Below, one piece after another: positions 31,275-40,485 of a DNA stretch of 64,000 nucleotides. Source of the stretch: G942493375 sp942493375. Its GTDB lineage: Bacteria > Armatimonadota > UBA5829. Where the stretch lies: positions 3,162,001-3,226,000 of the forward strand of contig OW818698.1 in the NCBI GenBank assembly GCA_942493375.1. The letters run 5' to 3'. Position 1 is the first letter of the stretch, and the number at the start of each line of letters is the position of its first letter. The translations under genes and the position numbers were made by a program. The notes under the pieces were generated by a model. That model did no database searches, was not told the DNA's origin, and saw only the letters and a program-made list of their open reading frames with translations.

Positions 31275-32027
31275 TTGAAACCTGTTGCTATTCAACTTTA
31301 TACACTTCGGGATCTTGCTGCTCAGGACTATGCTGGTGTCCTGCAGTTGGTTGCTAATGCCGGATACAAAGGCGTTGAAACCGCTGGACTTTATGGCTGC
31401 ACTCCACAGGAGTTTGCAAAAATCGTTTCTGATCTGGGAATGGTTGTCTGTTCAACCCATTCCGGAATCCCTAACAAAGAGAACGTCGCTGAGCTTGCAG
31501 AGACTCAGCTGGCTCTCGGTGCAAAGAGATTGATCTCCGGTATGGGACCGGATGCTTACAAGACACTCGATGACGTTAAGAAGTCCGGCGATGTGTTCAA
31601 CGAAGCGGCTGCTCTCTTGAAACCTTACGGACTTGAGTTCGGGTTCCACAACCACTGGTGGGAGTTTGAAGCTCTGCCAGACGGTCAGCTGCCTTATGAT
31701 GTGCTTCTGGGAATGTCTGAAGGCTTCTTCAGTGAACTGGATGTCTACTGGGCAGCATTCGGCGGAACTGATCCTACCGGGGTTATAAACAAGCACAAAT
31801 CTAAAATACCTCTACTGCACATCAAAGACGGAAACCTGGACCCAGACAGAATGCATACAGCGGTTGGTTCGGGAAAGCTGAATATGCCGGGAATTATCGG
31901 TGCGGCGGATCCTGATGTCAACGATTGGCTGATAGTCGAACTTGATGATTGCGCTACTGATATGGCTACTGCGGTAAAGGAAAGCGCTGCTTATCTGAAA
32001 TTGGCTGGACTGGGTTTGGTTAATTAG
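31275..32027 (+). CDS. Sugar phosphate isomerase/epimerase (xylose isomerase-like TIM barrel)
   Basis: 250 residues. KPVAIQLYTLRDLAAQDYAG opens the first strand of an AP-endonuclease-2/xylose isomerase-like barrel. Metal-ligand regions follow: FGFHNHWWEF (His/Glu pair), FSELDVYWA (Glu, Asp) and PLLHIKDG (His). Such enzymes epimerise or isomerise sugars, inositols or hydroxypyruvate-type compounds with a divalent metal. I chose TTG 31275 because AAGGAG lies exactly 6 nt before it; the upstream 27 codons from ATG 31194 precede the predicted transcription start and do not resemble the family. It is cytoplasmic, a single gene facing the BNR/GH5 operon, with a shared terminator between them. Confidence 0.8.
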   Translation: MKPVAIQLYTLRDLAAQDYAGVLQLVANAGYKGVETAGLYGCTPQEFAKIVSDLGMVVCSTHSGIPNKENVAELAETQLALGAKRLISGMGPDAYKTLDDVKKSGDVFNEAAALLKPYGLEFGFHNHWWEFEALPDGQLPYDVLLGMSEGFFSELDVYWAAFGGTDPTGVINKHKSKIPLLHIKDGNLDPDRMHTAVGSGKLNMPGIIGAADPDVNDWLIVELDDCATDMATAVKESAAYLKLAGLGLVN

Positions 32028-32066
32028 ACTCACTGGAAACCGACTGCAATCCGTTCGTCCTATGTC

Positions 32067-32100
32067 CATATCCCCCAGTATATATTGCCTGGGGGATATG
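32067..32100. terminator. Bidirectional hairpin between convergent genes
   Basis: CATATCCCCCA (32067-32077) pairs perfectly with TGGGGGATATG (32090-32100) around a 12-nt AT-rich loop. It sits in the 75-bp gap between the isomerase gene and the BNR gene and lacks a long T-run, so it is probably a shared but modest terminator. Confidence 0.65.
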
Positions 32101-32102
32101 CA

Positions 32103-33860
32103 TTAATCCTGTCTTCCAGCGTCCAGTGCCAGGCGTTTGGCTGTGGAGGTGGAGGTTTTCCAGTTGGATCGGATCTCGGTGCCACCTGGTCCCAGTTTTA
32201 CGTTTTTAAATGAACCGGTGCTCTTGTTGGTGAAGAAACCTATTGAGCCTGGGGTTCCAAAATCGTCTTTAACGATCATGTAGGTAGCCGGAGAGCCTCC
32301 GGTTGTCCAGTCTGCTTCACTTGGTTTTACGGCAGTTTTGAGCACCCCATCCTGCATATCCAGCTGGATCTCAATCCAGGCTCCCAGGGAGACTTTGCCT
32401 ATGAAAATGGTGCGCAAGGGCCTTATTATTCCATCTTCACACTTGCCTATAATCAGACAGGCATCCTGGTCGGTCCCTGCTGCATTGCCTGGTGATCGGA
32501 ACTCGTTTTTAGGGATTACAATGGCAGTGAATCCATATGAGGCATCGGTGATGTTGAATGCGACCCCGGATTCTCCATCTGCACGGACTTCAGCATACAT
32601 GTGGAAATCGACTCCGGTTTTTTCTTCCAATGCTGCTACACATCCCGGCAGTGTATGATCGGTCTGTTCGAAACGTTTAATTCGAGTATAGTTAAAAGAC
32701 GTCTGGTGCATGGATGTATCATACTTCCAGGGGTAGCCGCAGTCTGCTATGTTCTTCTGAGTTATAGCGACTATCTGGCCTGGTGCGGCTTCAACGATCT
32801 GTCCATAGTAGCTGTAGCCGGTAGAAAGACTCCCCCAAGTGAGTCCGTCATCGCAGGTGTAGCGAATTGCACTGTGACAGTAGTAGAAGATGACTCCATC
32901 ACTTGTCCGCATCATAAATGGATATCCGCTGTGCACGAAATCCGGATTGGTAGAGGGAGGAGTTGCGGTCCAGGTTCCATCTGCATCACGTGTGAGGTAG
33001 AACTGCATGGTGTGCATTCCGGGACCATCTGTGCGCTGAATAAGGAGCAGCCTGCCGTCCTCCAGTTCCACGAAATCGTTTTCTTCACCCATCATCTGTG
33101 CAGCGAGTTTGTCATCATTTTCTGCAAAAACCTGCGGTTTGCTCCAGGTCAGTCCACCATCCCATGATTCGATAATCGCCGGCTGCCATGAATTAAAATT
33201 GGACCACTCACCCTGAAGTGCTCCGGTGGCGACGATGGAACTGTTGCTGAGTTGACGTGTAGCCGTGATAAACAGAGCGGTTTTGGGATCCGGAGGGCAG
33301 ATCTCGTTCCAGCTCTCTCCCCCATTGGTGCTTTTCCAAAAAGAGTAGAACTTCTGGTGATATTTACCCTTTTTACTGTAGGTGAACGGGAAGTCCTGCA
33401 TTTCCTTTGTAGCATCATACTCCACCCAGTTGGTCTCTATGAGAGCGCCTTCCAGAGTATGGCAGTAGTTACGGAGAAGTGAGCCGTCCTGTGCCTGGAA
33501 TACATGCCTGATGTGATGATCAGGATTGAGCTCCCAGAGATCATCCATATCCTCACGCCAACCGGTATCATTCCAAGTCTGTCCACCATCAGTTGAGACG
33601 AGAGTTTTCAGGTAGTATTCGATATCCCGGCTGTTGAAATTGTATGTCGGCGGCCATTCGGAAAGATCTCCGGTGGCTTCAACGAAAGATACTTTCAAAG
33701 CACCACTGTGTTCTTTCCACAGGATTGCCCAACAGACGAAACTTGGTTCAAGCGGGCTGTGGTATATGTCTCTTTTTGATATATCTGAGACTGATATATC
33801 GTCTTTCAGAATCCAGTTGCCCTTGATGCCTGTAAAATTCAAAGTCGGGATATCTTTCAT
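32103..33860 (-). CDS. BNR/Asp-box repeat (sialidase-like) protein with C-terminal beta domain
   Basis: 585 residues, no signal peptide. Four Asp-box motifs are visible: STDGGQTWND, STNGGESWNE, SWDGGLTWSK and TCDDGLTWGS, the S-x-D-x-G-x-T-W loops of six-bladed sialidase-type propellers (about 1-390). Residues 400-570 form a second beta domain resembling a concanavalin-like lectin fold (ESGVAFNITDASYGFTAIVI). Sialidase activity needs an Arg triad that I could not confirm, so exo-sialidase is a fold-level call. It follows the GH5-like gene by 17 bp on the minus strand, an operon of two cytoplasmic glycan-active proteins. Ribosome-binding site GAGGTAG precedes ATG 33860. Confidence 0.75.
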   Translation of the reverse strand: MKDIPTLNFTGIKGNWILKDDISVSDISKRDIYHSPLEPSFVCWAILWKEHSGALKVSFVEATGDLSEWPPTYNFNSRDIEYYLKTLVSTDGGQTWNDTGWREDMDDLWELNPDHHIRHVFQAQDGSLLRNYCHTLEGALIETNWVEYDATKEMQDFPFTYSKKGKYHQKFYSFWKSTNGGESWNEICPPDPKTALFITATRQLSNSSIVATGALQGEWSNFNSWQPAIIESWDGGLTWSKPQVFAENDDKLAAQMMGEENDFVELEDGRLLLIQRTDGPGMHTMQFYLTRDADGTWTATPPSTNPDFVHSGYPFMMRTSDGVIFYYCHSAIRYTCDDGLTWGSLSTGYSYYGQIVEAAPGQIVAITQKNIADCGYPWKYDTSMHQTSFNYTRIKRFEQTDHTLPGCVAALEEKTGVDFHMYAEVRADGESGVAFNITDASYGFTAIVIPKNEFRSPGNAAGTDQDACLIIGKCEDGIIRPLRTIFIGKVSLGAWIEIQLDMQDGVLKTAVKPSEADWTTGGSPATYMIVKDDFGTPGSIGFFTNKSTGSFKNVKLGPGGTEIRSNWKTSTSTAKRLALDAGRQD

Positions 33861-33877
33861 ATAACTACCTCGGAATC

Positions 33878-35773
33878 CTATATTTTCTCTACTACAAACA
33901 CTGCAGCATCATTCGCGGCTACTACCGGTAAGCCTCGATAGGTTGTTTTTAGCTTCCAGCCTTCAACCAGGTCGTATTTCCAATCTATACTTCCCGGGGT
34001 ATAGTTGATGGCTACTATAATCCGCTCATTTGGGCTGAGTTCGTGTTCAGTGACTCCTATGTTGTTGTTCATATTTTTCAGGACCTTATTGGTGTTGCCG
34101 ACAACCATACGGTATATCGATGACCAGAGTTCTACATCTGAGTTCTGGAAGGCTCCTGATGTGGTTGCCAGGTGCTTTTCTACCGGGGCTATCAGGACAT
34201 AGACTGTGCCCTTGCCATATTGAGCTCGTGTATAAGCGGGCAGGGATTCGGAATCTGTGCCCAGAACCTCGGCATTCACTGCAGCACATTCCAGACGGCT
34301 GGTGCGGTTTATTGAGCCGGTTGGATGATTGATGGTTGACAGCACCCTCAGAGTTGTCTCTTCTGATCTGGTGCAGCGTGAGATCACCTGCAGACCGGTA
34401 ACTTCCTCAAAATCACCCAGCGTTGCCCCATCTATGGACATGTAAAGCGTTGCACCTTCTTTAACCTTTGAGATAAGTTCAATCCATTTACTGCTCCGCA
34501 TTACAGATCCGGTGACCCCGGGCATCATGTAGACTTTTGATTCTTTTATAGGTTGGTCTGCATACTGGAACTCAAAATCTACACCGGACTGTTTGCTCAG
34601 CACGAAACTGCCAAATGCATTAGCCCAGCAATCCTGATCTCGGGACAGGATACATACGGCATCGATGATCCTGGGAGGGAGTGCATCAAATGGCAGAGTG
34701 TCCAGGAACTCCCTCATTGCTTTTATCGTAAGGGCTGCCTGCTTGGGATTTCTATTCTGATCAAAAATACCGAGTTCACGTTCCATCATGTGGAAGTCAT
34801 AGGGTGGATGATAAAGACTGGTGAAATCAGAGTTGCACCACCATAACATCGCCCGGCAGTCGTGGGCCCATATGGAGAACATCGCAGGCCGGATAAAACC
34901 CTCTACTGTAGCGCCATTGCCATTCATCGGGCCGAGTGTCCCGGTCTCTTCGACAATACATGGAACTCCCCCGATGTCCCCATACATTCGGCTCTCTGCT
35001 GTGGAGTGAAGTATACTCCGGTGGGTATTAATCGGATCCAAATTGCAATAGGGGGTAAAGAGTGGATAAGGGTGAGTTGTGAGTATATCTGTTATCTCAG
35101 CCTGGTCCTGGATTGTCCAGGTGCCTGTAGGCAGAAGACTGTGCATACCGGAAACTACGGGCCTGGTGCCATCCTGCGCGTTAATTGCATTGGTGATTAA
35201 AGATGTCCAGGTCCATGCGGTTTCTCTGGTTTTTGCTTCGGAAATGCAGTTGCATTCGTTACCCAGGTCCCACGCAGCTATCGCACTCTGGGATTTTAAA
35301 CGTTTCACGAAGTAATTGACAAACCTGGACTCCCACATGAGAGCAACCGGGTCAGTATATAGATTCATCCCATGCAGGGCTTCAGGGGTGTATGTTCTAC
35401 CGCTCATCCAGCCTGTGATCAGACCTACGATTAGTTTGATTCCGTGTTTCTCTGCTATCTGGCAGAGGATTTCAAAGTGTTCGCATGCTTCGTTTGAGAC
35501 TCCAGCGCGACCACACTCATCATCCGGAAGCGGTTGATCTCCAAACCGGTATTCCTGAACATAATTGCCGTAACCTTTAATCGGTGTAATTGGCTGAAAA
35601 TCCGGCCAGAGGGGGAAGACCCTCATAACGGTAACACCGTGCTCAGCTAGTGCAGCGAGATCGGCCTCTACAGCATCCTGCTGCCAGTCATTCCACATAT
35701 TAGTGCCGGCGTGTGAAGCCCAATAATTCACACCAAGTTCAAGACCACCCGATTTTAAAAAACAACTGCTCAT
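33878..35773 (-). CDS. GH5-like glycoside hydrolase (cytoplasmic mannanase/glucanase-like)
   Basis: 631 residues without signal peptide. The first 360 residues form a GH-A clan barrel: ELGVNYWASHAGTNMW, AALAEHGVTVMRVFPLWPDF, acid/base Glu in WDLGNECN (E173), THPYPLF, and nucleophile Glu in PCIVEETGTLG (E275/276). The remainder is a Rossmann-like segment (about 365-470) plus a beta domain that probably aids binding or oligomerisation. GH5 enzymes cut beta-mannans, glucans or related glycans; the substrate is not determinable here. AGAGG precedes ATG 35773. The BNR gene follows 17 bp downstream. The lack of a signal peptide implies that imported oligosaccharides are the substrates. Confidence 0.82.
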   Translation of the reverse strand: MSSCFLKSGGLELGVNYWASHAGTNMWNDWQQDAVEADLAALAEHGVTVMRVFPLWPDFQPITPIKGYGNYVQEYRFGDQPLPDDECGRAGVSNEACEHFEILCQIAEKHGIKLIVGLITGWMSGRTYTPEALHGMNLYTDPVALMWESRFVNYFVKRLKSQSAIAAWDLGNECNCISEAKTRETAWTWTSLITNAINAQDGTRPVVSGMHSLLPTGTWTIQDQAEITDILTTHPYPLFTPYCNLDPINTHRSILHSTAESRMYGDIGGVPCIVEETGTLGPMNGNGATVEGFIRPAMFSIWAHDCRAMLWWCNSDFTSLYHPPYDFHMMERELGIFDQNRNPKQAALTIKAMREFLDTLPFDALPPRIIDAVCILSRDQDCWANAFGSFVLSKQSGVDFEFQYADQPIKESKVYMMPGVTGSVMRSSKWIELISKVKEGATLYMSIDGATLGDFEEVTGLQVISRCTRSEETTLRVLSTINHPTGSINRTSRLECAAVNAEVLGTDSESLPAYTRAQYGKGTVYVLIAPVEKHLATTSGAFQNSDVELWSSIYRMVVGNTNKVLKNMNNNIGVTEHELSPNERIIVAINYTPGSIDWKYDLVEGWKLKTTYRGLPVVAANDAAVFVVEKI

Positions 35774-35872
35774 CTTTATTACCTCTGAATGATAGGAAGG
35801 TTTTTACACAACATATATTATCACATAAATCGCATTAAGGCAGGAGGTTGGGGGTTGTTAGAAGGGAGAATT

Positions 35873-36075
35873 ATCCGCAGATTTCGCAGATTTACGCAGA
35901 TTTTTTGGGGAAGGGAGTTTCACGCGGAGACGCGGAGGGCACGGAGATAAATGTGCTGGACTATATCGGGGGGTTAAGAGATTATGTGGGTACGGGATTA
36001 ACAAGATTTTTAAGATTAACAGGTAGGGAAATCTGTTCTTGTTAATCTTGAGAATCTTGTTAATCCTGTTTAAAT
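35873..36075. repeat. Repeat cluster with inverted 'GATTAACAAGATT' pair
   Basis: In order: 'ATCCGCAGATTTCGCAGATTT' (35873-35910), 'TTTCACGCGGAGACGCGG' (35911-35946), then an inverted pair of the GATTAACAAGATT family (arms about 35997-36028 and 36040-36075), which would fold as a long AT-rich hairpin. Region 35774-36119 otherwise shows no gene. Confidence 0.75.
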
Positions 36076-36119
36076 GACCTGACTTAGCTATGCAACTTCA
36101 GAAAGGAAAAGTTATTTGC

Positions 36120-37196
36120 CTATTCCGGCAGTGTCCAGTGGGAGTATAGAAGGGAACACTGTTCTCCGGCTGCTACTTTTTGGTAGTAGACGGAATACAG
36201 ACTGCCATCGGATAGTTCGACGGTTGATGGATATCCGAGATCCCCTTCGGGGCCGTCATCTCTCAGGATCCAGTCGTGCTCCCAAGTCGCGCCGTCATCA
36301 CAGCTGATAGCAACGCGCTCACCGAATGGTTCCTGGCGGTATCCGTAGGACATTACCAATTTTCCTGACGAATGCCGCAACAGGTGCGGAGGAGAGCCGT
36401 GGAATCCAAGCGGTTTTCCCGGTGCCCAGGTTACTCCACCATCTTCAGATTCAGTCATCATGATAGTGAAATTGCGTACTTCTCCAATATCCTCCGGCAT
36501 CTCTAATCGAATTGCTCCGATCAGTTTGCCTGAAGGGAGTTCGACCGCATGGGGCTCGCAGAAATATTTGGTAGGGACACCTGGTAAAGCTGGAACATCA
36601 CCGAGTTTGACCCAGGTGTGTCCACCATCAGAACTTTGATATGCGGAGACTTCACCAATATCATATTGGCAAAAGGCTCCATACATCTCTTTACCGAAGT
36701 ATAGTAAGTTTCCATTTTTCAGTAGAATCGGGCCGTGTGGTGTTGAGATCGGAACGCGAATGGGTAAACCCCAACTCCATCCACTATCTTCGCTCAGCAT
36801 CACATATGCACCGAGGAATTTGTCCAGCATATCGTCGGTCCAGGTATCTATAGTCTGCTTCATATCAAGGGGAGGATCAGGTTCCAAGGCTTTAGTGTTT
36901 GAAGTAAACCAGCTGACTAAGAGCCTTTTTCCTCCAAGACTAGTAACTCCGCCATCCCGGTCATCTATTGGGGAGTCATTTATAATCCTTACTTCGGACC
37001 AGGTCTTGCCATCATCATAGCTGAATTGAATGGTTGTCCTTCCCCAGGGGTCAACGTGGCCCACCCGCATACCGGAACTGACGGTTACCAGAGTGCCATC
37101 ATCCATGCGAGCAACTGTAGGCCATCCGAAATATCCAAACTTTGTATCAGGAATACGGCATACTATTCCGTGCTCTGCCTGTAAATGCTTTCCCAT
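36120..37196 (-). CDS. BNR/Asp-box sialidase-like protein, tandem copy B
   Basis: 358 residues, no signal peptide; a compact six-bladed propeller. Asp boxes: SYDDGKTWSE, SEDSGWSWGL, SSDGGHTWVK, SEDGGVTWAP and SCDDGATWEH. The start GTVCRIPDTKF-like segment (GIVCRIPDTKFGYFGWPTVA) carries an RIP-type arginine, as in sialidases, so exo-sialidase or a related hydrolase is plausible. ATG 37196 has GGAGG upstream. It is about 90% identical by eye to the gene at 37522-38598. Both copies lie in the same 1402-bp tandem unit, including the upstream region with a conserved TATAAT and the downstream 'ATGCAACTTCAGAA' tail. Confidence 0.78.
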   Translation of the reverse strand: MGKHLQAEHGIVCRIPDTKFGYFGWPTVARMDDGTLVTVSSGMRVGHVDPWGRTTIQFSYDDGKTWSEVRIINDSPIDDRDGGVTSLGGKRLLVSWFTSNTKALEPDPPLDMKQTIDTWTDDMLDKFLGAYVMLSEDSGWSWGLPIRVPISTPHGPILLKNGNLLYFGKEMYGAFCQYDIGEVSAYQSSDGGHTWVKLGDVPALPGVPTKYFCEPHAVELPSGKLIGAIRLEMPEDIGEVRNFTIMMTESEDGGVTWAPGKPLGFHGSPPHLLRHSSGKLVMSYGYRQEPFGERVAISCDDGATWEHDWILRDDGPEGDLGYPSTVELSDGSLYSVYYQKVAAGEQCSLLYSHWTLPE

Positions 37197-37306
37197 ATTA
37201 ATCCTCCAATTGGTAAATAAGAGTGCTTTGCGGAATTATACCCGATGGAGCGGAATAATGCCAGTTGCGAGAGTCCGCTGCTTGAAGGAAGGGGAACACG
37301 GATGAG

Positions 37307-37481
37307 TTTCACGCGGAGACGCGGAAGGCGCAGAGAAGGGGAGGATTATCCGCAGATTTCGCAGATACACGCAGATTTTCTGGGAATGAAACCTTTCAAA
37401 ACTCATTAAGACAGGATTAACAAGATTTTCAAGATTAACATGAAGAGAAATTTTGATCTTGTTAATCCTGTCTAAAATGAC
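37307..37481. repeat. Repeat cluster between duplicated BNR genes
   Basis: 'TTTCACGCGGAGACGCGG' (37307-37337), 'ATCCGCAGATTTCGCAGAT' (37348-37385) and an inverted pair of the GATTAACAAGATT family (37408-37481: AGACAGGATTAACAAGAT ... ATCTTGTTAATCCTGTCT). The same order as at 35873-36075, so the repeat cluster was either duplicated with the gene or predates it. Confidence 0.75.
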
Positions 37482-37521
37482 CCGACTCGGTCATGCAACT
37501 TCAGAAGGAAAAGCTATTAGC

Positions 37522-38598
37522 TTATTCTGGTAGTGTCCAGTGGGAGTATAGGAGGGAACACTGTTCTCCGGCTGCTGCTTTTTGGTAGTAGACGGAGTAC
37601 AGGCTGCCATCGGACAATTCGACGGTTGATGGGTATCCGAGGTCGCCTTCGGGGCCGTCATCACGGAGGATCCAGTCATGCTCCCAAGTCGCGCCGTCAT
37701 CACAGCTGATGGCTACTCGTTCACCGAATGGTTCCTGGCGGTATCCATAGGTCATTATCAGTTTGCCAGACGAGTGCCGCAGCAGGTGTGGGGGGCAGCC
37801 GTGGAAACCAAGCGGCTTACCCGGTGCCCAGGTTACTCCTCCATCTTCGGATTCGGTCATCATGATAGTAAAATTACGCGCTTCTCCAACATCCTCCGGC
37901 ATCTCTAATCTAATTGCTCCGATAAGTTTGCCTGATGGGAGTTCGACTACATGGGGCTCGCAGAAGTATTTGGAAGGGACTTCCGGAGTGGAAGGGACAT
38001 GCCCCAACTTGGCCCAAGTATGTCCGCCATCGGAGCTTTGGTAGGCGGAGATTTCACCTATATCATAATCGCAAAAAGCCCCGAACATTTCTTTGCCGAA
38101 GTAAAGTATGTTTCCATTTTTCAGAAGAATCGGACCATGCGGAGTGGAGACGGGAACACGGATGGGCAATCCCCAACTCCATCCACTGTCTTCACTCAGC
38201 ATTATATATGTGCCGAGAAACTTGTCTAGCATCTCGTCGGTCCAGGTATCTATAGTCTTCTTCATATCAAGGGGAGGATCAGGTATCAAAGCTTTGGTAT
38301 TTGAGGTAAACCAGGTGACGAGAAGTTTTTTGCCTCCAAGATTTACTACTCCACCATCCCGGTCATCTATTGGGGAGTCGTTTATAACTCTCACTTCGGA
38401 CCAGGTCTTGCCATCATCATAGCTGAACTGGATGGTTGTCCTACCCCAGGGGTCAACATGGCCCACCCGCATACCGGAACTGACAGCGACCAGCGTGCCA
38501 TCATCCATTAGTGCAACCGTAGGCCAACCGAAGTAGCCAAATCTGGTATTAGGAGTACGACATATTGTACCGTGCTCTGCCTGTAAATGCTTTCCCAT
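37522..38598 (-). CDS. BNR/Asp-box sialidase-like protein, tandem copy A
   Basis: 358 residues, paralogue of 36120-37196 with the same five Asp-box loops (SYDDGKTWSE, SEDSGWSWGL, SSDGGHTWAK, SEDGGVTWAP, SCDDGATWEH) and N-terminal RTPNTRFGYFGWPTVA. In this copy the RIP-type arginine motif reads RTP; the arginine is retained. GGAGGATTATT precedes ATG 38598. A TATAAT hexamer (38640-38635 on the minus strand) is conserved in both copies about 40 bp upstream, so each gene may have its own promoter. Differences are mostly conservative, which argues that both are under selection. Confidence 0.78.
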   Translation of the reverse strand: MGKHLQAEHGTICRTPNTRFGYFGWPTVALMDDGTLVAVSSGMRVGHVDPWGRTTIQFSYDDGKTWSEVRVINDSPIDDRDGGVVNLGGKKLLVTWFTSNTKALIPDPPLDMKKTIDTWTDEMLDKFLGTYIMLSEDSGWSWGLPIRVPVSTPHGPILLKNGNILYFGKEMFGAFCDYDIGEISAYQSSDGGHTWAKLGHVPSTPEVPSKYFCEPHVVELPSGKLIGAIRLEMPEDVGEARNFTIMMTESEDGGVTWAPGKPLGFHGCPPHLLRHSSGKLIMTYGYRQEPFGERVAISCDDGATWEHDWILRDDGPEGDLGYPSTVELSDGSLYSVYYQKAAAGEQCSLLYSHWTLPE

Positions 38599-38772
38599 AA
38601 TAATCCTCCTAGTGGTGAATAAGAGTGCTTTGCGGAATTATACACGATGGAGCGGAATAATGCTAGTTGCATGATTCCGCAGGCTCCCGGGAAGGGATTT
38701 TAACCACGGAATACACGGAATACACGGAAAAAGAGAAGATGATTTAATTACAGTCCGTAGATTTTTAGGGGG

Positions 38773-38906
38773 AGAACCGCGAAAGGCGCTAAATACGCGA
38801 AAAAGGAATTGGGTTGTGCGGTTCGCAAGGGAGAATAATGTTGTATGGCTCGAATAGAGCAATATAATGGGTTTCGGGCGACCGCAGAGGGATCGCCCCT
38901 ACTATC
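38773..38906. repeat. 'CGCGAAAGGCGCTAAATACGCG' and 'GGGCGACCGC' repeats
   Basis: 38773-38807 is the 'ACCGCGAAA...ACGCGAAAAAGG' unit; 38876-38906 is the GGGCGA/TCGCCC hairpin with CTACTATC tail, nearly identical to those at 13319-13350 and 63887-63917. A simple run of ACACGGAATACACGGAA precedes them at about 38705-38729. Confidence 0.7.
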
Positions 38907-39024
38907 GGGGGGGCGCAGATTGTTCGCTTTGTAGTTGAACTGTTCGAATTGATGATGTTGGGAATTTGTTGTATACTTCGCGGTAAGGATGTCCTGGTTG
39001 GGATTGTTTGAGGGGTGGATAGTT

Positions 39025-40185
39025 ATGGATTTTAGGGTTGCTTTGATTTGCAGGGTTGCCTGGTTGATTGGGGTTCTGGTTTTGGGTGTTTGTTTGTCTG
39101 CTGGGGTGGTTGCAGGGAAAGAGAAACGGCCGGTGGTGGGGGCTATTCGGTGGGATGCATGGCATCGGATTGTTGATGGGCCTAAGCGTGTGGGGAGCCC
39201 AGTAGAGGCTATGGAGCGGTCGATGGGACCTAATGCTTACCATTGGAGGCTGCCCTTCTTTGGGACGGTTGTTTCTGAGAATGAAGTCCGGATTGATGGC
39301 TATAACCAGAAGATAATGGACAAAGAGATAGCATTCGCTAAAGCTGGAGGAATCGATTACTGGGCGTTTCTGCTCTACGAACCAGAGTATGAGATGAGCC
39401 AGGGGCTCTCGCTGTATCTTTCAAGCTCAAAGAAAAAAGATATGCATTTCTGTGCAATTGCATCCGGGAATACATTGGGAAATGCTGAGCAGTTCAAAGA
39501 TAAATCCAAGCGTGTGATAGATTTGATGGCCCAACCTACATATCAGAAGGTGCTGGGTAATCGACCTCTGCTTTATGTTTTTGATGTGAGTGATGGGTGG
39601 ATGGCTGCCTGGGGCGGAGAAGCGAATGCTAAACGGCTCTTTGATGAGTTTCGAGCTGCTGTGATTGCACGGGGACTCGGGAATCCTTATATGGTAGTTA
39701 TGGACTTTACACCTTCACGAGGATCGAAAATAGCTCAGGCGATTGGTGCTGAGGCTATAAGCACTTATGCTACAGCAGGGAACCTGGTTGGTGCTATGCC
39801 ATATACGACACTGGCTGATGCAGCTAAAAAATTCTGGGGTGACTGTGCAGCTACTAATTCTCAGGTTGTCCCGATTGTAATGGCAGGATGGGACCGGCGA
39901 CCTCGAATTGAGCACCCTGTACCCTGGGAGACTTATCAGAAACCGGGAGAAGGTATTGAGTACTACTACCAGGCTCCTACTCCGAAGGAACTTGCATCAC
40001 TTGTTAAAGATGCTCTACAGTTTATAGATGCGAACAAGAGTAAGTGTCCTGCGAGGGCGGCGATTGTATATGCGTGGAATGAGCACGATGAAGGCGGCTG
40101 GCTGTGTCCTACTCTTAAACCTGACGGGAAGCCGAATACTGAGCGACTGGATGCAATTGGTGCAATGTTGAAGAGGTATAAATGA
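39025..40185 (+). CDS. Secreted WbsX/GH99-like protein
   Basis: 386 residues. Signal peptide about 1-32 (CRVAWLIGVLVLGVCLSAGV). The mature protein opens with VVGAIRWDAWHRIVD, then PFFGTVVSEN and KAGGIDYWAFLLYEPEYE, and ends with YAWNEHDEGGWLCPTLKPDG. These are features of the WbsX/GH99-like (endomannosidase-related) TIM barrel; the acidic residues in AWNEHDEGG are the likely catalytic region. In other bacteria the domain is often fused to glycosyltransferases; here it stands alone and is exported. ATG 39025 is preceded by GAGGGGTGG; the frame opens 12 codons earlier at 38989 without a better site. Neighbours are repeats on both sides, so it is likely monocistronic. Confidence 0.65.
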   Translation: MDFRVALICRVAWLIGVLVLGVCLSAGVVAGKEKRPVVGAIRWDAWHRIVDGPKRVGSPVEAMERSMGPNAYHWRLPFFGTVVSENEVRIDGYNQKIMDKEIAFAKAGGIDYWAFLLYEPEYEMSQGLSLYLSSSKKKDMHFCAIASGNTLGNAEQFKDKSKRVIDLMAQPTYQKVLGNRPLLYVFDVSDGWMAAWGGEANAKRLFDEFRAAVIARGLGNPYMVVMDFTPSRGSKIAQAIGAEAISTYATAGNLVGAMPYTTLADAAKKFWGDCAATNSQVVPIVMAGWDRRPRIEHPVPWETYQKPGEGIEYYYQAPTPKELASLVKDALQFIDANKSKCPARAAIVYAWNEHDEGGWLCPTLKPDGKPNTERLDAIGAMLKRYK

Positions 40186-40195
40186 AGGGATTTTT

Positions 40196-40469
40196 TGACA
40201 GGATTAACAAGATTTTCAGGATTAACAGGATAGGGAAATGAGTGGATCAGCGTTTTACTGTGTAACACTCAAGATCGCGGTACTGTCATCCTGAATGCAA
40301 TGAAGGATCTCAATCGAGTAGGTGTAAACGATAACTCATTTACACTAGATCCTTCATTGCATTCAGGATGACACGCTCTGATCAGGATGACAGTGTTCCG
40401 ATCGGGATGATACGCTCCGCACCTTCGCAGTCCCGAGGGAGGCAGGCTGGAAGCCTGCATCACAATTTT
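40196..40469. repeat. Repeat cluster with 26-bp perfect hairpin
   Basis: 'GACAGGATTAACAAGATT' at 40196-40231. Then perfect 26-bp arms (40285-40310 and 40347-40372) of the 'GTCATCCTGAATGCAATGAAGGATCT' family around a 36-nt loop. Then the GCAGGCTGGAAGCCTGC-ATCACAATT hairpin (40441-40469). It fills the gap between convergent genes. Confidence 0.8.
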
Positions 40470-40485
40470 GCCTCGTTTTGGTAAC

